From: Planctomycetota bacterium
Lineage (GTDB): Bacteria; Planctomycetota; UBA1135
Reading direction: 5' to 3'
DNA: 9,890 bases
NCBI GenBank assembly: GCA_014382465.1
Contig: JACNJP010000349.1
Span: 1 to 9,890 of the forward strand
The notes under the pieces are model-generated. The model was not told the origin of the DNA, did no database searches, and saw only the letters and a program-made list of their open reading frames with translations. Below, piece by piece: positions 6,359 to 9,890 of this stretch. A program made the translations under genes and the position numbers. Within the stretch, counting starts at the first letter, position 1, and each line of letters starts with the position of its first letter.

Positions 6359-7087
6359 ATGTTCGTGCTCCTCGTCCTGCTCACTTTCGTCGCGGCCCTG
6401 ACCGTCGACTACCTGGTCCAGCGTTCGGAAGCCCGCCGCGAAGCGCTCGTGATGGCGTCCGATCCGGTCGTCCACCCGCGGGCGGCGGTCCTCCCGACTC
6501 CGGCCCAGCGCCGCGGCGCTCCCAGGATTGCCGACGAGCTCTCGCGGCTTCCGGCGGGCCTGTTCCTCTCGCCCGGCCACGACTGGCTGCAGCTGGAAAG
6601 CTCCGGCTCTATCCGGCTCGGCACCGACCGGCTGGCGCTCGCCCTGCTCGGCGGCGTCGACCGGCTCGAGCTGCTGCCGGCCGGCAGCGTCGTCCACCAG
6701 GGCGACCCGCTGGCGACGCTCCACTTCGGCAGCCGCTCGATCGTCCTCCGCGCCCCGCTCGAGGGCGTCATTGACGAGGTCAACACCCTGGTCGGCGCCG
6801 ACCCGCAGCGGCTGGCCCGGGACCCCTTCGAGGAGGGCTGGCTCTACCGCCTGCACGCCCGCAGCCTGGCGGAAGCCCTGCGCGGCATGAAGGTCGCCGA
6901 GGAGGCCACCGCCTGGATGGGCAGCGAGCTCTCCCGGGTCCGCGACTTCGCCACCGGCCTCGGCCAGGGGGCGCGGGTCTCCGCGACCTTCCGCCCGGGC
7001 GGCAGCCCCGTCCCGGTCGGCATCGCCAGCGACCTCGGCGCCAGCGACTGGAAGAAGCTCGTCGACCGTTTCTACGCCGCGAGCTGA
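6359..7087 (+). CDS. Membrane-anchored GcvH-like protein lacking the lipoyl lysine
   Basis: A 242-residue protein. Residues 2-20 form one membrane helix (FVLLVLLTFVAALTVDYLV) followed by arginines (QRSEARRE), predicting the rest to be cytoplasmic. Residues ~65-165 resemble glycine-cleavage H protein: GHDWLQLESSGSIRLGTD, then LLPAGSVVHQGDPLATL, the hairpin APLEGVIDEVN, and DPFEEGWLYRL, which matches the H-protein DPYGEGW segment. In an ungapped alignment the lipoyl-lysine position is Ser125, and no lysine exists anywhere in the barrel. It cannot serve as a normal aminomethyl carrier. The ~75 C-terminal residues are an extension of no recognised kind. It is first in the operon, with AGGAG eight bases before the ATG and a sigma-54 promoter upstream. 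The function in the redox complex is unknown; a structural or assembly subunit is my inference. Confidence 0.82.
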   Translation: MFVLLVLLTFVAALTVDYLVQRSEARREALVMASDPVVHPRAAVLPTPAQRRGAPRIADELSRLPAGLFLSPGHDWLQLESSGSIRLGTDRLALALLGGVDRLELLPAGSVVHQGDPLATLHFGSRSIVLRAPLEGVIDEVNTLVGADPQRLARDPFEEGWLYRLHARSLAEALRGMKVAEEATAWMGSELSRVRDFATGLGQGARVSATFRPGGSPVPVGIASDLGASDWKKLVDRFYAAS

Positions 7088-7099
7088 TCGGAGGGAGCC

Positions 7100-7909
7100 A
7101 TGCAACCTGGAATCCTGGTCGACCTGAACCGGTGCGCCGGCTGCGGCAGCTGCGCCCTCGCCTGCCGCGAGATCAACGAGCTGCCGGCCGACGCGCCGGA
7201 CGACCGGCTCAGCGCCACCAGCTGGACCTTCATCGAGCGGCGCGGCGGCCTCTCCATCAAGCGGCAGTGCATGCACTGCCTCAACCCGGCCTGCGCCTCG
7301 GTCTGCCCGGTCGGCGCGCTGCGCAAGTCGGACGAGGGGCCGGTGGTCTACAACGAACGGCTCTGCATGGGCTGCCGCTACTGCATGATCGCCTGCCCCT
7401 TCGGCGTTCCCCGCTACGAGTGGGACAGCACCGAGCCGCGGGTGCGGAAATGCATCATGTGCTGGGAGAAGCGCATCCAGAAGGGCGGGGAGCCGGCCTG
7501 CACCTCGACCTGCCCGACCGGCGCGCTGCGCTTCGGCGAGCGCGAGGAGCTGATCAGCGAGGCGCAGCGGCGCATCCGCGACAAGCCGGAGGCCTACGTC
7601 AACCAGGTCTACGGCCTGCACGAGGCCGGCGGCACCTCGGTGCTCTACCTGTCGCCAGTGCCCTTCGCCACCATCGGCTTCCCCAACGTCCACAAGGACA
7701 CGGAGTACCCGGGCATGACCTGGGCGATCCTCGACAAGCTGCCGGCCGCGCTGACGGTCGGCGGCGCCCTGCTCGCCGGCGTCTGGTGGCTCACCGGCCG
7801 GCGCGAGATCATGGAACAGGTCCGCAGCGGTGAGATCACCATGGACGAGGCCATGCGCCGGCGTCCGCCCGTGACCGGTGACGCGGCGGACGAGGAGGTG
7901 GAATCATGA
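7100..7909 (+). CDS. [4Fe-4S] ferredoxin-like electron-transfer subunit (HmcB/HybA/FdnH type) with C-terminal anchor
   Basis: A 269-residue iron-sulfur protein that should pass electrons to or from the NrfD-type membrane subunit encoded next. Sixteen cysteines make four cluster motifs: 12, 15, 18, 22; 57, 60, 65, 69; 89, 92, 95, 99 (followed by PFGVP); and 118, 121, 134, 138. In this family the last cysteine of one motif serves the paired cluster. Residues ~215-232 (LPAALTVGGALLAGVWWL) form a C-terminal membrane helix as in HybA. No Tat signal is present. The ferredoxin motif begins at residue 12, and an in-frame TGA (7085-7087) five codons upstream rules out a longer N-terminus. GGAGGG (7090-7095) supports the ATG. 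The stop overlaps the next start (ATGA), so it is coupled to the NrfD gene. No catalytic subunit (hydrogenase, molybdopterin enzyme) is in view, so the partner reaction is open. Confidence 0.93.
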   Translation: MQPGILVDLNRCAGCGSCALACREINELPADAPDDRLSATSWTFIERRGGLSIKRQCMHCLNPACASVCPVGALRKSDEGPVVYNERLCMGCRYCMIACPFGVPRYEWDSTEPRVRKCIMCWEKRIQKGGEPACTSTCPTGALRFGEREELISEAQRRIRDKPEAYVNQVYGLHEAGGTSVLYLSPVPFATIGFPNVHKDTEYPGMTWAILDKLPAALTVGGALLAGVWWLTGRREIMEQVRSGEITMDEAMRRRPPVTGDAADEEVES

Positions 7910-9546
7910 GGCTTCCCTCGCTCCTGGGCCGGCTAACGGTCTGGCGCGCCGTGCTCGGCGCGCTGCTCATCGCCGGGCTCTACGCCACGGTCATCCGCTT
8001 CGGCCAGGGCCTCGGCGCCGCCACCAACCTGTCCGACGACTACCCGTGGGGGCTGTGGATCGGCTTCGACGTGCTGGTCGGCGTCGGCGTCGCCGCCGGC
8101 GGCTTCGTGATCGCCGCCACGGTGCACGTGTTCCGCATGGAGCGCTACGCCGCGATCGCCCGCCCGGCGCTGCTGACGGCCTTCCTCGGCTACCTGATGG
8201 TGATCCTGGCGGTGCTGTTCGACCTCGGCCGCCCGATGCGCATCTGGCACCCGCTGGTGTTCTGGAACACGCGCTCGGTGATGTTCCTGATCGGCTGGTG
8301 CGAGATGCTCTACGCCATCGTGCTGGCCGCCGAGTTCAGCCCGCTGCTGTTCGAGAAGCTCGGCTGGCACAAGCCGCTGAAGGTGGTCCGGCGCATGATG
8401 ACGCCGCTGGTGATCCTCGGCGTGCTGCTGTCGGTGACCCACCAGTCCTCGCTCGGCAGCCTCTACGTCATCGCGCCGGACAAGCTGCACCCGCTCTGGT
8501 ACAGCCCGATGCTGCCGGTGCTGTTCCTGATCTCGGCGGTCGCCGCCGGCCTGGCGATGACCATGTTCGAGTCGTGCATGAGCAGCCGCGCCTTCGGCCG
8601 GCGGCTCGAGGGCGGGCTGGTCCGCGGCCTCGGCCGCGCCGTGGTGGTGACCCAGGCCGTCTACCTGGTGCTGCGCGCCAACGACCTGATCTACCGCGGG
8701 GCGCTCGGCTACGCCTTCGAGGCGACGCCGGAGGCGGTGCTGTTCTGGGGCGAGATCGGCCTCGGCTCGGCGCTGCCGATGGTCCTGCTGTCCTCGCGCC
8801 GGGTGCGCTACTCCAACAGCGGCCTGTTCTTCGCCTCGACGTTGACCGTGATGGGCTTCATCGTCCACCGCCTCAACGTCGCCGTCACCGGCATGGCCGG
8901 GTGGACCGGCGTCTCCTACTTCCCGTCGTGGATGGAGGTGACGGTGACGGTGTTCCTGGTGGCGCTCGGGGTGGCCTGCTTCGGCCTCGCCGCCCGCTAC
9001 CTGCCGGTGTTCCCGAAGGCCGAGGAGGAGCCGTTGCCGGAGTCGCTGGCGCCGCGCTCGGGCAAGCCCTACGACCCGGACCGGATCCTCACGCGGCCGG
9101 CGCTGCTCGGCCTGTGGGGCATGCTGGCGCTCGGCGCGGTCGGCGTGCTGGCGACCGACTCGATCTCGGCCTCGCCGCAGGCGGAGGAGCGCGGCGCCGC
9201 GGCCCGGGCCGGCGCGGCCGCGCCCGCCGACGCCCGCCATCCGAGCGCCGTGGCCCAGGGCCTCGAGGACCTCACCCTGCCGCCGCCCTTCCGCTTCCCC
9301 GCCAGCGAGGACAGCCCCGGACCGGTGGTCTTCGACCACGCCGACCACGTCGACCCGATGGACGTCCGCTGCGACGCCTGCCACCCGCGCCTTTTCCGCT
9401 TCACCACCCCGGGCACGCCGGCGGAGGGTGTGGTGAACAGCGACCGGGCCCACGACGGCGACCTGTGCGCCTCCTGCCACGACGGCGAGAAGGCCTTCAG
9501 CGCCTACGACGACTGCATGCTGTGCCACCAGGAGTCGGAAGGATGA
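7906..9546 (+). CDS. NrfD/HmcC/HybB-type quinone-interacting membrane protein fused to a triheme c7-type cytochrome domain
   Basis: A 546-residue integral membrane protein. Residues ~1-380 are the polytopic NrfD-family part, with the typical SDDYPWGLWIGFDVLVGV segment, a LFDLGRPMRIWHP loop and about nine or ten hydrophobic helices. This family exchanges electrons with the quinone pool and binds no heme itself. Residues ~398-419 form a further helix. Residues ~424-450 are an Ala/Pro-rich linker. Residues ~470-546 are a cytochrome domain with three CxxCH heme sites (C489-H493, C521-H525, C537-H541). His478 and His481 in FDHADH and His516 are likely distal ligands, the layout of c7-type triheme domains. 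The tail must be periplasmic for heme attachment. HmcC and HybB relatives normally lack this domain, so the fusion gives a direct quinone-to-heme path. Both ends overlap the neighbouring genes by four bases (ATGA). Confidence 0.92.
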   Translation: MRLPSLLGRLTVWRAVLGALLIAGLYATVIRFGQGLGAATNLSDDYPWGLWIGFDVLVGVGVAAGGFVIAATVHVFRMERYAAIARPALLTAFLGYLMVILAVLFDLGRPMRIWHPLVFWNTRSVMFLIGWCEMLYAIVLAAEFSPLLFEKLGWHKPLKVVRRMMTPLVILGVLLSVTHQSSLGSLYVIAPDKLHPLWYSPMLPVLFLISAVAAGLAMTMFESCMSSRAFGRRLEGGLVRGLGRAVVVTQAVYLVLRANDLIYRGALGYAFEATPEAVLFWGEIGLGSALPMVLLSSRRVRYSNSGLFFASTLTVMGFIVHRLNVAVTGMAGWTGVSYFPSWMEVTVTVFLVALGVACFGLAARYLPVFPKAEEEPLPESLAPRSGKPYDPDRILTRPALLGLWGMLALGAVGVLATDSISASPQAEERGAAARAGAAAPADARHPSAVAQGLEDLTLPPPFRFPASEDSPGPVVFDHADHVDPMDVRCDACHPRLFRFTTPGTPAEGVVNSDRAHDGDLCASCHDGEKAFSAYDDCMLCHQESEG

Positions 9547-9848
9547 TCCCGGCCTTGAAGCGGACCGAGGCGCCGCCGGGGCTCCTGTTCCACCTCGGCC
9601 ACACCTGGGTCCTCCCCGGGAACGAGGAGGCGGTCGTCGGCATCGACAGCTTCGCCGCGCGGCTCCTGCCGTGTGCAACGGCGGTGAAGCTGGTCTGCGG
9701 CGGCCGCCTCCTCAAATCCTTGCCGCTTTGGAGAAACACGACGGCGTGTGCTTGGACAACCAGTCCGAGCGGGAACGCCTCGCAGCCGCGCTGGCGGCGA
9801 CCATCGGAGGGAAGCAGTTCCTGGTCGTCCGGTCAGAAGGCGGCCTGA
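9543..9848 (+). pseudogene. Second GcvH-like gene, reading frame lost after ~63 codons
   Basis: The ATG overlaps the NrfD stop (ATGA), and GGAG (9531-9534) lies eight bases upstream, so this was made as the next gene of the operon. Residues 1-63 follow the H-protein pattern: GLLFHLGHTWVLPGNEEAVV, then GIDSFAARLL, then TAVKL..GGRLLK..PLW, equivalent to the first GcvH-like protein but without a membrane helix. After PLW (to 9731) the translation becomes a Trp/Ser/Thr/Arg-rich string, ending at a TGA (9846-9848), which looks like out-of-frame DNA. The hairpin PxxGxV and the DPYGEGW segment of the family never appear. As read it encodes 101 residues. It may be a true pseudogene, a sequencing frameshift, or an assembly junction close to a contig end. 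Confidence 0.6.
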
Positions 9849-9890
9849 TCGCGGACGCCGTCCTCAGCCCCAGCCTGTACGAAGCCGAGC
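9719..9890 (+). other. Open frame of coding character running off the window end
   Basis: In the frame one base behind that of the broken GcvH-like gene, the sequence stays open to base 9890. It reads as a plausible protein: LAALEKHDGVCLDNQSER, then LAAALAATIGGKQFLVVRS, then GGLIADAVLSPSLYEAE. Its beginning coincides with the point where the H-protein pattern stops. I see no continuation of the GcvH fold in it and do not recognise the family. A start codon cannot be fixed; GTG 9746 with GGAG at 9730-9733 is possible but poorly spaced. It could be the next gene's N-terminus or foreign sequence joined here. Confidence 0.4.

Noticed and set aside
6281..7693. A 470-residue minus-strand open frame opposite the GcvH-like and FeS genes
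   Set aside because: Low-complexity shadow; the plus-strand genes have ribosome sites, a promoter and cluster motifs.
7933..9678. A 581-residue minus-strand open frame opposite the NrfD fusion
   Set aside because: It has the same shadow composition (Arg/Ala/His/Gln-rich), and the plus strand holds clear heme motifs and membrane helices.
7878..9848. A 656-residue plus-strand frame that runs into the second GcvH-like gene
   Set aside because: Upstream of 9543 it is an Arg/Pro/Gly-rich out-of-frame reading of the NrfD gene; only the part from the ATG at 9543 resembles a protein family.

Overview
The window is very GC-rich bacterial DNA (about 70% by eye), and nearly every codon of the real genes ends in G or C. 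The signals point to a Gram-negative-type organism: a signal peptide, a c-type cytochrome domain that must mature in the periplasm, and a sigma-54 promoter. The gene set fits a metabolically versatile lineage such as Acidobacteriota, Planctomycetota or a deltaproteobacterial relative. It combines an exported tricorn-type protease, an HmcB/HmcC-like FeS plus NrfD quinone module, H-protein-like (GcvH) genes and a sigma-54 promoter. I cannot fix the phylum from this sequence alone.

Layout. (A) 1-950: the 3' part of an ATP-grasp ligase gene, translationally coupled by an ATGA overlap to a small VOC (glyoxalase/bleomycin-resistance fold) gene. (B) 1052-4759: a very large exported tricorn protease homologue carrying an acidic linker and an extra beta-rich domain between its propellers and its protease core. 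(C) 4765-4879: a 115-nt nested inverted repeat that fills almost the whole gap between two convergent genes. (D) 4891-5962: a nitroreductase gene (minus) and a MarR-type regulator gene (plus), divergent, sharing a short AT-rich promoter/operator region. (E) 5963-6358: a 396-base gap without a gene. It holds two small hairpins, a likely intrinsic terminator for marR, dyads that could be activator sites, and a consensus sigma-54 promoter. (F) 6359 to the window end: a tightly packed operon driven from that promoter. It encodes a membrane-anchored GcvH-like protein without the lipoyl lysine, a four-cluster [4Fe-4S] protein with a C-terminal membrane anchor, an NrfD-type quinone-interacting membrane protein fused to a triheme c7-type cytochrome domain, and a second GcvH-like gene whose reading frame is lost after about 63 codons.

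How the genes work together. Region F looks like one electron-transfer unit. The triheme tail should exchange electrons in the periplasm, the NrfD part should meet the quinone pool in the membrane, and the FeS protein should carry electrons on its own side. It appears to have no export signal, so that side is predicted to be cytoplasmic. The non-lipoylatable H-protein-like partners have no known role here, and they are the most original part of the window. The MarR/nitroreductase pair is a typical self-contained regulator/target pair. The tricorn homologue is probably a stand-alone periplasmic peptidase gene. The last ~160 bases switch to a different open frame and may represent a disrupted gene, a sequence error or an assembly junction.
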